Of a stretch of 64,000 nt of DNA, positions 24,128-33,219 are shown one piece after another. This DNA is from DAOUFU01 sp034429275. GTDB taxonomy: Bacteria; Chloroflexota; Anaerolineae; Aggregatilineales; Aggregatilineaceae. How positions within the stretch are numbered: position 1 is the stretch's first letter; every line of letters begins with the position of its first letter. The stretch is taken from NCBI GenBank assembly GCA_034429275.1, contig DAOUFU010000053.1, forward strand, positions 1 to 64,000, given 5' to 3'. A program made the translations under genes and the position numbers. The notes under the pieces were generated by a model. The model saw only the letters and a program-made list of their open reading frames with translations, searched no databases and had not been told where the DNA came from.

Positions 24128-26050
24128 ATGATAAACAGGCTGGCTCCCCTTCGAGGACTTCTGATTATCGGCGTAGTGCTGGTAGGCAATCTGATCGCCG
24201 GCATCGTGGAAAGCGTCCCAACCACGACAAGCGACGGGCGCAGTTTGCGCTGGGACCGGTTCGATGTCACGGTGTCGGAGATCGACACAACGGCCAATCG
24301 CTTCACTGTCACCGAAGACTACACGCTCACCATCATTCGCGGGCCGTTCTCCTACGGCTTTGCCGAAATACCAACCAACCGTCTCGAACGGATATCAAAC
24401 GTCCAGATTTCACAAAACGGTACCCCGCTGCGAAACAGCTGCTCCAGCCTGCCCGGCACATTCTGCACCAGCGAAGTCGATAACAACTTTTCGATCACGT
24501 ACTATTTTCTGTCCAGTGTGCTGAGCAATGAGACCATCAACATCCGCCTGGCCTATACGGTTGATGGTGCCCTCCGCTCCTACGCCGATGGCGATCAGTT
24601 GTACTGGGTCGCCGTGCCGGGAGACAGGTCATTCCCCGTGCTGGCGTCAAGAGTGACGGTCATCATGCCGCCAGGCGTCTCTGCCGAGAAATTCACCAGC
24701 TACCCGAATACCTGGACCCAAACATATCGCGGAAATACCCTCACCTGGGAATCGCCGGGCAGTCTGGGCACCAATGGCTCGGTCGAAGTGCGCGTTCAGT
24801 ACCCGCACAATCCGGCCATGCCCAAGCCCGGCTGGCAGCGAATGTATGATCTTGAGCAGACCTATCTCGACCGGGTGCAACCTGTTGTGACTCTTGGACT
24901 GGGCGCGCTCAGTGCACTGCTGGCCATAGGCGGCGTGCTGTGGGTAATCATCCGCTACCGCACGCATGGACGAGATCCCCAAGCGCTGGTTGTGCCGGAA
25001 TACCTGACCGAACCACCGTCGGAAGAACTACCCGGTGTCGTGGGCGTGCTGCTGGATGAGCAGGCCGACATGCGCGATATCATGGGTACGCTGATTGATC
25101 TCGCCCGGCGCGGCTATCTGGTCATAGAGCAAAAAGGCAAGGAAAGCCTGTTTGGGCTGGTCAGCCAGCAGGAATTCACTTTTCACCGCACCGATAAAGA
25201 GCCATCCGAGCTGACCGAATATGAGCGTATCCTCTTCCGGGGCATTTTCCGCAACAACAAGGATGTCGTCTCTCTGTCGGAACTGCGCAACAAGTTCTAC
25301 ACCTCGATCCCGGCCATCAAGCACCAGCTCTATGCCGAAGTGGTGAAGCGCGGTTATTTCGCCCGCTCACCGGAAAAAACCCGCCAATACTGGTTCATCG
25401 GCAGCCTTATCGGGCTGGCTGCAGCGTCGCTGTTGTTCTGGGTGGCGCGCGCGGCCAGCATCGTATCACCGCTGCTGAACGGGCCGCCGATTGCGCTGGG
25501 CCTGGTGAGTGCCGCGGGACTGCTCGCTGCCAACTACATGCCCGCCAAGACGCTTTCAGGCTCGCAGGAGGCCGCACGGTGGCGTGCTTTCCGGCGCTAT
25601 CTGGATAACATCGGCCAGTTTGGAGATATTGCGCAGGCCGCTCAGCGCTTCGATCAGTATGTCGCCTATGCGGTGGCCTTTGGCCTGGATCAGGAATTGT
25701 TCAAAACACTTGTCCCTGCCATGACCTCGATGCCCACCTGGTATTACCCAACCCATCTCGGCGGGCCGTGGCAGCGCGGCTATCGTCGCGGGCAGCCCAT
25801 GACTGGCGGCAACCTGGGCGGCGGCTTGTCTGGGCCCGACCTCGGCGGACTCGGTGGGTTGAACTCAATGAGCGAGTCGCTCACTCAGGGGCTTAACGCC
25901 ATGAGCAAAGGTATGACCCAGATGCTCAACGATGCTTCGCGCGTCATGACCAGCCAGCCCAGCAGTTCCGGCAAGGGGGGCGGCGGGTGGTCCGGCGGTG
26001 GCAGTCGTGGCGGCGGAGGCTCCGGCGGCGGCAGCCGAGGATTCGGCTAA
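24128..26050 (+). CDS. DUF2207 family membrane protein
   Basis: A 640-residue membrane protein with an N-terminal signal or anchor (RGLLIIGVVLVGNLIAGIV). A large extracytoplasmic beta domain typical of DUF2207 follows (FDVTVSEIDTTANRFTVTEDY region), then a membrane helix at about 255-280 and a cytosolic part with a winged-helix-like piece (GTLIDLARRGYLVIEQK). There are two more helices near 430-475, and a tail of Gly/Ser repeats (GGGGWSGGGSRGGGG). The role of the family is not known. The ATG at 24128 follows AGGGA; a TTG at 24101 is less likely. It heads a run of genes to 29054. Confidence 0.85.
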   Translation: MINRLAPLRGLLIIGVVLVGNLIAGIVESVPTTTSDGRSLRWDRFDVTVSEIDTTANRFTVTEDYTLTIIRGPFSYGFAEIPTNRLERISNVQISQNGTPLRNSCSSLPGTFCTSEVDNNFSITYYFLSSVLSNETINIRLAYTVDGALRSYADGDQLYWVAVPGDRSFPVLASRVTVIMPPGVSAEKFTSYPNTWTQTYRGNTLTWESPGSLGTNGSVEVRVQYPHNPAMPKPGWQRMYDLEQTYLDRVQPVVTLGLGALSALLAIGGVLWVIIRYRTHGRDPQALVVPEYLTEPPSEELPGVVGVLLDEQADMRDIMGTLIDLARRGYLVIEQKGKESLFGLVSQQEFTFHRTDKEPSELTEYERILFRGIFRNNKDVVSLSELRNKFYTSIPAIKHQLYAEVVKRGYFARSPEKTRQYWFIGSLIGLAAASLLFWVARAASIVSPLLNGPPIALGLVSAAGLLAANYMPAKTLSGSQEAARWRAFRRYLDNIGQFGDIAQAAQRFDQYVAYAVAFGLDQELFKTLVPAMTSMPTWYYPTHLGGPWQRGYRRGQPMTGGNLGGGLSGPDLGGLGGLNSMSESLTQGLNAMSKGMTQMLNDASRVMTSQPSSSGKGGGGWSGGGSRGGGGSGGGSRGFG

Positions 26051-26092
26051 TGATTTTCGACTGTATCGGTCACAGGAAGGGGCGAGGTGCTC

Positions 26093-26605
26093 ATGAACTC
26101 CAATCGTTTGATGGGCGTCATCCTGATAGTTGTTGGAATCACTGTTGGCGTGATTGCAGCGGCATGGCTGTTCACTAATGAGGACCTTGAAGGTCCGGCG
26201 GCCATTTTGGGGCTGGGTCTCGCGCTGCTGGTATTGGTCGCGCCGCTGGTCGGCGGCGGAATTTACCTGGCGGCCTTCGGTCGCCAGGAAGCTGCCCAGC
26301 AGCAGCAGGCTTCTCAACAGCGCCGCCTGCTCAATATCGTACAAACACGCGGCCAGGTCCGGCTGGACGATATCGCCCTGGAGATGCAGCTTCCCCGTGA
26401 GCAGATCAAGGGGGTCATCTACGATCTGGTCGGTCTCGGTGTTTTTAGCGGCTATATCAACTGGGACGAGGGTGTGCTCTATTCCGACCAGGCCAGTCAC
26501 TTGCGCGAACTCAAGCAGTGCCCCAACTGCGGTGGCGATATACAGTTGAGTGGCAAGGGCATTGCAAAATGTCGTTTCTGTGGGACTGAATTTTTCCTGT
26601 CGTAA
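26093..26605 (+). CDS. Small membrane protein with winged-helix-like region and zinc ribbon
   Basis: A 170-residue protein with two N-terminal membrane helices (about 8-27 and 39-60). A cytosolic helical domain follows with a pattern like a winged helix (QTRGQVRLDDIALEMQLPRE). It ends in a zinc ribbon, CPNCGGDIQL...CRFCGTEFF. I know no name for this architecture. It sits 42 bp after the DUF2207 gene and 15 bp before the PrsW-cNMP gene, so it is part of the same unit. The ATG at 26093 has a GAGGTG site. Confidence 0.75.
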   Translation: MNSNRLMGVILIVVGITVGVIAAAWLFTNEDLEGPAAILGLGLALLVLVAPLVGGGIYLAAFGRQEAAQQQQASQQRRLLNIVQTRGQVRLDDIALEMQLPREQIKGVIYDLVGLGVFSGYINWDEGVLYSDQASHLRELKQCPNCGGDIQLSGKGIAKCRFCGTEFFLS

Positions 26606-26620
26606 CCGACGAGGGCCGTT

Positions 26621-28393
26621 ATGGACGCAGTTGCCCTGATCGCCTACTTCATCACCATCGCCATCCCGATCTTCACGGTCTACCTGTTTTTCGCGCTTGA
26701 TGTCTACGCCACGGGCAAGCTCAGCACGATCCTGATCTGCCTGGGCTGGGGCGCAAGCATCGCTTTTGTAGCCGCCAGGGAGATCAACAATTCGGTGATC
26801 GCGCAGGGCATCGCCTTCGACACCCTGGCGCGCAGCATCGCCCCGGTCATCGAAGAGGTGCTCAAGGCGATTATCCTGATCATCCTGATCCAGCAGCCGC
26901 GCTTTCGCTACATCGTGGATGGAGCGGTCTATGGCATCGCTGTCGGGACCGGTTTCGCGCTCTCGGAAAACCTGTTCATCTACATCCCGAACGCAGGGGC
27001 GGATGCGATTCCTGTAGCGATCAGCCGCACGCTGTCCACCGCCTTGATGCACGCCGCCGCCAGCGGCCTGGTGGGAATCTCATTGGGGCGGCTGCGCCGT
27101 AGTACGGGCGCGTCCAAGACGGTTCTGCCCATCCTGGGCATTCTGCTCGCCATTGCGCTCCACGTCGCCTACAACAACCTTGCGGCAGAGCTGGAAGGCG
27201 GGTCTCCACAGGTGCTGCTGCTGGCAGCCATCAGCATCGGCGTGGGCAGCGGTGGAGTCATCGCCTGGCAGATCAATCAGGGCCTGGCGGAAGAAAAGCA
27301 GCGCTTCGCCGAAACGCTGGGGTTGGAACTCGATGTATCAACAGGCGAGCGCAAAGCATTGCAGAACCTGGGCGGCCAGGGCATTGAGCGTGTTTTCGAC
27401 GAATTGACCGCATTTTTCGGCGAAGACAATATCACCCAGATTCGACGCATGTTGGCGCTGCAAGCCAATATCGGCATCCTGCAAAACAACCTTCGCAGTG
27501 CGACAGTCAGCGATCGGCTGCGAACCACCTGGGAGCAAGAAATCGAGGAATACCAGGCCGAGGTAGCGAAAATCCGCAAGCAGTTGGGGCGTGCGGTCGC
27601 GCAATTCATGCAGACGGTTTTCCCCAGCGACGATGCCACCATGCAGGAGCAGCTCAACGAAGAACTGGGCCAGCACGATCCTACCCTGGTGCACACGTTT
27701 GATATGTTCATGCGTGCCGCCGATCTGGCTGAGCGCTTCACGCCTGAGGAGCTGGCTGCACGGGCCGAACGCCTGCACAAGATCGAGATATTCCAGAATG
27801 TTTCGCTGGAAAACCTCGAAAATCTTAGCCGGGCCATCGAGATCGTCACCTATCCTAACGGGGCAACGCTGTTCAGCAAAGGGGACAAGGGCGACGCCAT
27901 GTTTATGATCGAAGAAGGCGCGGTCGAGATTTTTGTCTCCGACGAGAGCGAATCCGGTCAGCCGCTGCGCACGTTCGAGGCTGGCTCGGTAGTGGGCGAA
28001 TTTTCCTTGCTGGACGGGCGCGCGCGTTCAGCAACTGCTCGCGCAAAGGGGCAGCTCAAAGTGCTTATGCTCCAGCGCGAAGTCTTCAATCGGTTCATCC
28101 AGAGTCGTCCGCGTGTCGTTCTGGCCATGCTGCAATACCTGGCCGGAAAGGTGCGCTATACCACTTCCCTGGTCGAAAGCAGCACGCGCGCCATTCATCA
28201 CATCGCCGAGGGGCAATACCAGGAACTTCAGCCCGTCAGCGCCGGTCCGGCTGCAACCTCGTCCGCTGCTCATGACGCCTCGCTGGCGGCGCTAGAGCCT
28301 GAACATCTAACGATCGAAACCGCTGCCCAGGCCCTGTCATCGGCTGCGCAGCGCCTGCAAGAACGTGAAGAAGCGCTTCGCGCTGCGTCCTGA
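26621..28393 (+). CDS. PrsW-type intramembrane metalloprotease fused to a cyclic-nucleotide-binding domain
   Basis: A 590-residue protein. Residues 1-215 are a multi-pass membrane domain with PrsW signatures: Glu78-Glu79 in VIEEVLKA, SEN at 115-117, His144 and HVAYNN at 181-186. These residues place it with the intramembrane metalloproteases that cleave anti-sigma factors. A helical region (about 250-390) follows. Residues about 395-520 are a CRP/cNMP-binding domain (FSKGDKGDAMFMIEEGAVEI, VVGEFSLLDGRARSATARA). The C-terminus resembles the whole of the next gene. A ligand-gated protease is a plausible reading (inference). Confidence 0.85.
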   Translation: MDAVALIAYFITIAIPIFTVYLFFALDVYATGKLSTILICLGWGASIAFVAAREINNSVIAQGIAFDTLARSIAPVIEEVLKAIILIILIQQPRFRYIVDGAVYGIAVGTGFALSENLFIYIPNAGADAIPVAISRTLSTALMHAAASGLVGISLGRLRRSTGASKTVLPILGILLAIALHVAYNNLAAELEGGSPQVLLLAAISIGVGSGGVIAWQINQGLAEEKQRFAETLGLELDVSTGERKALQNLGGQGIERVFDELTAFFGEDNITQIRRMLALQANIGILQNNLRSATVSDRLRTTWEQEIEEYQAEVAKIRKQLGRAVAQFMQTVFPSDDATMQEQLNEELGQHDPTLVHTFDMFMRAADLAERFTPEELAARAERLHKIEIFQNVSLENLENLSRAIEIVTYPNGATLFSKGDKGDAMFMIEEGAVEIFVSDESESGQPLRTFEAGSVVGEFSLLDGRARSATARAKGQLKVLMLQREVFNRFIQSRPRVVLAMLQYLAGKVRYTTSLVESSTRAIHHIAEGQYQELQPVSAGPAATSSAAHDASLAALEPEHLTIETAAQALSSAAQRLQEREEALRAAS

Positions 28394-28424
28394 GCGGCAG
28401 GAGCACAGGTGAGGTAGTTGCCCG

Positions 28425-29054
28425 ATGAACACCCGCGATCCCAAGACGGTTGACCAGATTCTCACTCAGATCGAGGACAGTTACCTGCTGCGTGGCGCGC
28501 CCGATGCCGATCGTCGCACCCTGCTTGACCTCATGAAGCAGCACACCTATGCGCGCGGTGACTATTTGTTCCACCAGGACGATCCCGGCGAATCGCTGTT
28601 CATCCTGTTGAGCGGAAAAGTGCGAATCTTGATTCGGGACCAGGCCAACCCCTCTGCCGAAATTCCGCTCCGCGACTTCGAGCCAATCCGCACCCTGGGC
28701 GAGCTTGCCCTGCTCGATGGCCAAAAACGTTCGGCCTCGGCGGTCGCTGTCGAGCCGACTGATGTATTAGAGCTTCACCGTGACGACTTTCTGGAATTTG
28801 TCCAAAGCCGGCCCCTGGTTGGCCTGCTGATGATGCGCGACCTGGTAGAGCGTGTGCGTTACACGACCGACTACGTCCAGCAGGTGGTGCAAGCCACAAC
28901 CCGCCTGGCCGAGGGAGGGCAGATTGCGCTGGATGACACCGCGCAGTCGAAGCAGGATGAGGAAATCGGCCTGTTGATCCAGGCCTTTGTCAACATGGTA
29001 CAGAATGTCAAACAGCGCGAGCAGGCTTTGCGGAACAACCCCAGCGTATCCTGA
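28425..29054 (+). CDS. Cyclic-nucleotide-binding domain protein
   Basis: A 209-residue cNMP-binding protein without a DNA-binding domain. The phosphate-binding cassette region is LGELALLDGQKRSASAVAV. After the domain come RVRYTTDYVQQVVQATTRLAEG and an end QNVKQREQALRNN. The PrsW fusion just upstream has parallel pieces (KVRYTTSLVESSTRAIHHIAEG and LQEREEALRAAS), so the two are paralogues from a local duplication. It is probably co-transcribed with the fusion (31 bp apart). The ligand is not known. Confidence 0.88.
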   Translation: MNTRDPKTVDQILTQIEDSYLLRGAPDADRRTLLDLMKQHTYARGDYLFHQDDPGESLFILLSGKVRILIRDQANPSAEIPLRDFEPIRTLGELALLDGQKRSASAVAVEPTDVLELHRDDFLEFVQSRPLVGLLMMRDLVERVRYTTDYVQQVVQATTRLAEGGQIALDDTAQSKQDEEIGLLIQAFVNMVQNVKQREQALRNNPSVS

Positions 29055-29083
29055 TCCGAAATCCCGAACGGCCAGAGTACGTA

Positions 29084-30358
29084 TCAGCCGGATGCCGCCT
29101 CATCGGACTGCGACTCTTCTGGCGAATCGCGCCACGGGTTAGGTAGTTCCTGGGTATCCCCGTCTGGCATGGAGTCCGTGCCCTCCGGATGATACAGGCC
29201 GATCTGAGTATCCTCCAGCAGGGCGGCATCGTTGAGTGCATCAACCTCGACATCTCCCGCCCGCTCCATTATCACCACGATCACGCTGATGTTGTCTTCG
29301 CCGCCGCGCTGATTTGCCAGCGAGATTAGTTTCTGCGCAATTTCGCCAGGCAGGCTGGCACTCATGGCAATACGCGCGATCTCGTCCGCGTCCACGTGAC
29401 GGGTCAGGCCATCCGAGCACAGAATCAGGCGATCCCCTTCGGCCAGGGTTCGGCTGTACAAATCTGCATCGGTATCCTCTACCTGGCCCAATGCGCGGTA
29501 CAACACATTGCGCATCGGGTGCACAGCAGCCTGTTCCGGCGTAATATGGCCGGATGAGAGCAGCGCCTCCACAAAGCTATGATCGTCCGAAATCTGGTTG
29601 ATCCACCCTTCCTGCCCATCCACCAGGTAGGCACGGCTGTCTCCCACGTGCGCAATAATCACACGGTTATCGCGCACAAAAGCCAGCGTCACGGAAGTGC
29701 CCATGCCCTGAAGTTCAGGCCGTTGACTGGCCTGCTCGATCACCGCCTGGTTGCCGCGCCGCACCGCCCGACGCAGCTTATCGGCAACTTCGTCTTCCGA
29801 CAGGTCAAAAAGCGTTTCGCTGCCGCGCGCCTCGCCTAAAAAGTCCGCCTGCACAGCCTCAGTCACCAACCGGCTGGCCTCTTCCCCGGCGACAGCGCCG
29901 CCCATACCGTCGGCGACCATCGCCAGTACGATCCCCTGGCGCGCCCACAGGCCCACCCGGTCCTCATTATTGTCACGTACCCGCCCCACATTGCTATGCG
30001 CGCTGGCTCGCGGTACCAGGCGAATCGTGTGAGAAGGGTCCGGTACAGACAGGCTGGCCCCACAGCCGATGCAGTACCCTGTCAGCGCCGGGTTGAGCGT
30101 CCCGCATCTCAAGCAGGTCACCAGGGCCGTTTCGGTTCCCAGGTCAGGATGCGTCCTGGCCTTGCGCAGCTTCTCAACCAGCTCTGGAGCGAGTGAATCG
30201 GCGTGCTCATTCAAGGAGCGCATTACATTCTCGAAATGGCGGCGATGACGAATGCCGCGCACTGTTGGCGGATCTTCCAGGTTCGCGCCACATCGGAAGC
30301 AAAACACGGCGCGATCCACATTTTCATGCCCGCAGTGAGGGCACACTCGTTTCTGCAT
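29084..30358 (-). CDS. PP2C-type Ser/Thr protein phosphatase with N-terminal zinc ribbons
   Basis: Soluble 424-residue phosphatase. Two zinc ribbons come first (CPHCGHENVD...CFRCGANL, then CLRCGTLNP...CIGCGASL). The PP2C domain follows with RVRDNNEDRVG, VADGMGGAVAGE, HVGDSRAYLV, CSDGLTRHVD and GGEDNIS, the metal-binding Asp set of bacterial Stp/PrpC proteins. The partner may be the Ser/Thr kinase at 12754, the only one in this window. The ATG at 30358 has GGAGAG seven bases upstream. It converges on the cNMP operon. Confidence 0.93.
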   Translation of the reverse strand: MQKRVCPHCGHENVDRAVFCFRCGANLEDPPTVRGIRHRRHFENVMRSLNEHADSLAPELVEKLRKARTHPDLGTETALVTCLRCGTLNPALTGYCIGCGASLSVPDPSHTIRLVPRASAHSNVGRVRDNNEDRVGLWARQGIVLAMVADGMGGAVAGEEASRLVTEAVQADFLGEARGSETLFDLSEDEVADKLRRAVRRGNQAVIEQASQRPELQGMGTSVTLAFVRDNRVIIAHVGDSRAYLVDGQEGWINQISDDHSFVEALLSSGHITPEQAAVHPMRNVLYRALGQVEDTDADLYSRTLAEGDRLILCSDGLTRHVDADEIARIAMSASLPGEIAQKLISLANQRGGEDNISVIVVIMERAGDVEVDALNDAALLEDTQIGLYHPEGTDSMPDGDTQELPNPWRDSPEESQSDEAASG

Positions 30359-30563
30359 GATCTGCTCTCCGTCAGCCTTGCGACCACTGCCCCCGCAGCT
30401 AAGGCATGGCCAGTGGGCAAGCATCTCATCCGTACCGCGCAGGATTCATACCGGACCTGTCAACCGTTACCCGTTTAAAATTCTACAGGTGGTAGCCCGG
30501 TGTGACAATCACGCGATAACTGATCCTGATCTACGCACCGGGTACCCAAACGATGCGCGCAGG

Positions 30564-30592
30564 TTGACACACTGCCGCGCTCACCGTAGAAT
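30564..30592 (+). promoter_or_regulatory. Strong promoter upstream of the dnaJ-like gene
   Basis: A perfect TTGACA (30564-30569), 17-bp spacer, TAGAAT (30587-30592, 5/6). Transcription would start near 30599, leaving a leader of about 238 nt before the coding start. This is the best promoter match in the window. Confidence 0.72.
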
Positions 30593-30599
30593 GCGACTC

Positions 30600-30836
30600 A
30601 ACTCAGGGTTGGGCAGCAATCACCAGGGCCATGAGGTCAGGGCTATCGCGTCAAAAGGACTGTTTCGGTTGACGCATCGCTTGGCCTGAAGGGCACAGGC
30701 TTAGGGAAAGCAAAGCGCTGTCAATGGCGCTAAAAAGGGTGCTTTCGGCGCGATGTCCGAATCTTGATGCGTTTGCCCTGGCCAAAAGGTCATTCGCCAT
30801 CGATTGCGTTATATTCTGCATGAATGGGCAGCTGAC
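30600..30836 (+). other. Long leader with several hairpins, possible structured RNA
   Basis: No reading frame here is convincing. Seen by eye: GCGTCAA (30648-30654) pairs with TTGACGC (30669-30675); GCCTG (30684-30688) with CAGGC (30696-30700); AGCGC with GCGCT near 30714-30732. It could be a structured 5' leader, or a separate small RNA driven by the strong promoter. I do not match it to a known RNA class. The rest of the gap back to 30359 shows nothing else I can support. Confidence 0.35.
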
Positions 30837-31751
30837 ATGAACTATCCTGATTATTATGCCCTGTTGGGTGTCTCACCCACCGCAACCAGGGATCAGATTC
30901 AGCGGGCCTATCGCGAGATGGTTCGTCGCTACCACCCGGATCTTCACCAGGACGACCGTCAGGCTGAAGAACGCATCAAGCAGATCAACGAGGCATACGC
31001 CGTGCTCTCAGACAGCGCCCGGCGGAGCCAGTATGACCAGTCGCTTCGCGGCGGTCGTCCCTGGCCCCTGAACCCTGGCCCCACCCGTACTCCACTTTCG
31101 CCCGACTGGGCGGCTTCGGCCTGGGGGCGCGCTACCGCCGACAGCCTGGACAGCAGCGATCTCTTGGGTGATTTTTTGCGCAGCGCTTCACCGCAGTATG
31201 ACTGCACCAGGGCTTCATCGCCATCGGGTTTTCCAGGGCAAGACCTGGAAATGACCTTGCAGATCACGCTAGAGGAAGCGTATTCGGGCAAGCACTGTGT
31301 CGTCGAAACAGGCTCCGGCCCGGTCACCATCCGTATTCCGAGCGGCATCCGTGACGGAGGATGCATCCGACTGGCGGGGTATGGGCTTCCAGGTCTTGCT
31401 GGCGGGCAAAAAGGGGACCTGTACATCCAGGTCGAGATTCTCGAACACCCGCGGTTTCGCCGTGAAGCCGATGATCTCCATTTGGACCTTCCATTGAATC
31501 TCTACACAGCGGTATTGGGCGGATCGCTTACCATTCCGACTCTGGCAGGCGAAATCGAAGCAACCCTGCCACCCGGCACGCAGCCGGGCACAACGCTGCG
31601 GCTTCGCGGCTATGGAATGCCCCTGCCGCAAAATCCCCAACAATCGGGGGACCTTTTTGTCCACCTGTTGGTTCAGGTGCCCACTGATCTCACCAAGGAG
31701 GAGAAGCGCCTGTTCCAGCGCCTGCGCAAAATGGACGATCGACAGGTGTAA
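30837..31751 (+). CDS. DnaJ/CbpA-type co-chaperone (no zinc finger)
   Basis: A 304-residue Hsp40 protein. The J domain at the N-terminus has the HPD motif in RRYHPDLHQDD, used to stimulate DnaK. A Gly/Pro-rich linker follows. Two beta-rich substrate-binding domains (LEMTLQITLEEAYSGKHC and LPLNLYTAVLGGSLTIPTL) complete it. The cysteine-rich zinc domain of true DnaJ is absent, so it is of the CbpA/DnaJ class B type. The ATG at 30837 gives the standard N-terminus NYPDYYALLGV. It lies 57 bp ahead of the HtrA-like protease, which suggests a protein-quality-control pair. Confidence 0.92.
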   Translation: MNYPDYYALLGVSPTATRDQIQRAYREMVRRYHPDLHQDDRQAEERIKQINEAYAVLSDSARRSQYDQSLRGGRPWPLNPGPTRTPLSPDWAASAWGRATADSLDSSDLLGDFLRSASPQYDCTRASSPSGFPGQDLEMTLQITLEEAYSGKHCVVETGSGPVTIRIPSGIRDGGCIRLAGYGLPGLAGGQKGDLYIQVEILEHPRFRREADDLHLDLPLNLYTAVLGGSLTIPTLAGEIEATLPPGTQPGTTLRLRGYGMPLPQNPQQSGDLFVHLLVQVPTDLTKEEKRLFQRLRKMDDRQV

Positions 31752-31808
31752 TAGGGGACCGTGCTAGCTGTAGTGTAGTGTTGTATCAATGGTTATGGGA
31801 GATATGCG

Positions 31809-33179
31809 ATGGGTTGGAAGTATGATGATCCCCAGTTTGATTTCCAGGCTCACGTGGAGGAAGATACCGATTACGACCTGGATGACGAATACGAGGAGCC
31901 ACAAGAGCGCCTGCGCCGGATTGTTCTGGGGATTTTCACCGGCGCGATTACCCTGATCCTGATCGGTGCGTTGGTCTTCACGACCGTTGGCCAATATCTC
32001 TGGCCGCGTGTTCACGATTCTGCCCCCACGCGCGTACATCGCCCGGTGTCCGAATCGGAAATCCAGAACGCCAATTATCGCGCGAGCACGTGGAGCGAAC
32101 CGGCGTTCCAGGTGTCCACGCCGACCGCCCTGCCCTCAGAATGGATCGCTGCTGCTGATGCCGAATACCTGCTCCTGACCAACCTGTACCTGCGCGTCAA
32201 TCCGTCGGTGGTCAATATCGAAATTGTGTCGGGCGTGCACAGTGATTTGCAGATGGACATCATCGACAGCAGCGGTTCCGGGTTCGTGCTCGACCTCGAC
32301 GGGCACATCGTGACCAACGCGCACGTGGTCCGCAATGCCGAGCAGATCATCGTCACCTTTTCCGATGGCACAGTGCTCGAGGCGGAAATTACCGGTATCG
32401 ACGATTACAGCGATCTGGCCGTGATCAAGGTAGACCCGGCCAAAGCCCAACTGCTGCCTGTGGAGCTTGGAGACAGCAACACGATCCAGGTCGGCCAACG
32501 GGTGATCGCCATCGGCAATCCCTTTGGGTTAGATGGCAGCATGACAGTAGGGATTATCAGCGCCATGGGGCGCGCGCTGGATTCAGCACGCCTGCTCGAC
32601 CCGGCCTACGATCGCTACAGCAACCCGTCAATCATCCAGGTAGACGCCTCGGGCAACCCTGGCAACTCCGGCGGCCCCCTGCTCGATTCCTATGGGCGCG
32701 TCATTGGCATCAATACGGCCATCCGCACCGAGAACGGCGCCTTCCAGGGGGTAGCTTTTGCGGTACCCATCAACACCATGAAGCGAGTCGTTCCACAGTT
32801 GATCCAGAAGGGTTCCGTCGAATATTCCTATCTCGGCATCACGTCGCCCGATACGGAGGGTGGTTTCAGCGTGGCGGCATTGGCCGATGAACTGGGCTTT
32901 GTGGTGCGCAACGGTGTATTGATCGATGAGGTCGTCCCAGGCTCCCCAGCCGACCGAGCAGGTCTGCGCGGAGGAACCGAATATCAGCGTGTGCGCGGCG
33001 TGGAGATTCCAACCGACAGGGATATTATCGTGGCGATCAACGGCGTCATGGTGCGCGACATCGACGACCTGGTGGCTTACCTTGTCGAAAATACCTCTCC
33101 CGGTGATACGGTAGTGCTGACCATCGTGCGGGCCGGGCAGACGCTTGATCTCGATGTTGTTCTGGGGACACGCCCATAA
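31809..33179 (+). CDS. HtrA/DegP-like serine protease with PDZ domain
   Basis: Membrane-anchored protease of 456 residues. An acidic cytosolic N-terminus (about 37 residues) is followed by one transmembrane helix (about 38-65) and then the trypsin-like domain. The catalytic triad reads His172 (VTNAHVV), Asp202 (YSDLAVIKV) and Ser287 (GNPGNSGGP). A single PDZ domain occupies about 340-450 (VVPGSPADRAGL, IVAINGVMV). It acts outside the membrane on misfolded proteins. The gene follows the DnaJ-like gene and precedes nadE on the same strand. Confidence 0.94.
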   Translation: MGWKYDDPQFDFQAHVEEDTDYDLDDEYEEPQERLRRIVLGIFTGAITLILIGALVFTTVGQYLWPRVHDSAPTRVHRPVSESEIQNANYRASTWSEPAFQVSTPTALPSEWIAAADAEYLLLTNLYLRVNPSVVNIEIVSGVHSDLQMDIIDSSGSGFVLDLDGHIVTNAHVVRNAEQIIVTFSDGTVLEAEITGIDDYSDLAVIKVDPAKAQLLPVELGDSNTIQVGQRVIAIGNPFGLDGSMTVGIISAMGRALDSARLLDPAYDRYSNPSIIQVDASGNPGNSGGPLLDSYGRVIGINTAIRTENGAFQGVAFAVPINTMKRVVPQLIQKGSVEYSYLGITSPDTEGGFSVAALADELGFVVRNGVLIDEVVPGSPADRAGLRGGTEYQRVRGVEIPTDRDIIVAINGVMVRDIDDLVAYLVENTSPGDTVVLTIVRAGQTLDLDVVLGTRP

Positions 33180-33219
33180 CCACGCATTGGCGGCTGACGC
33201 TCCGCCGAGAGGTTGCCTG

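Noticed and set aside
25865..27052. 395-codon minus frame across the DUF2207 and PrsW genes
   Set aside because: It spans two well-supported plus-strand genes and has no recognisable motif.
32926..33114. Small internal frame within the HtrA gene
   Set aside because: It lies inside the PDZ-coding region in another frame and has no support.
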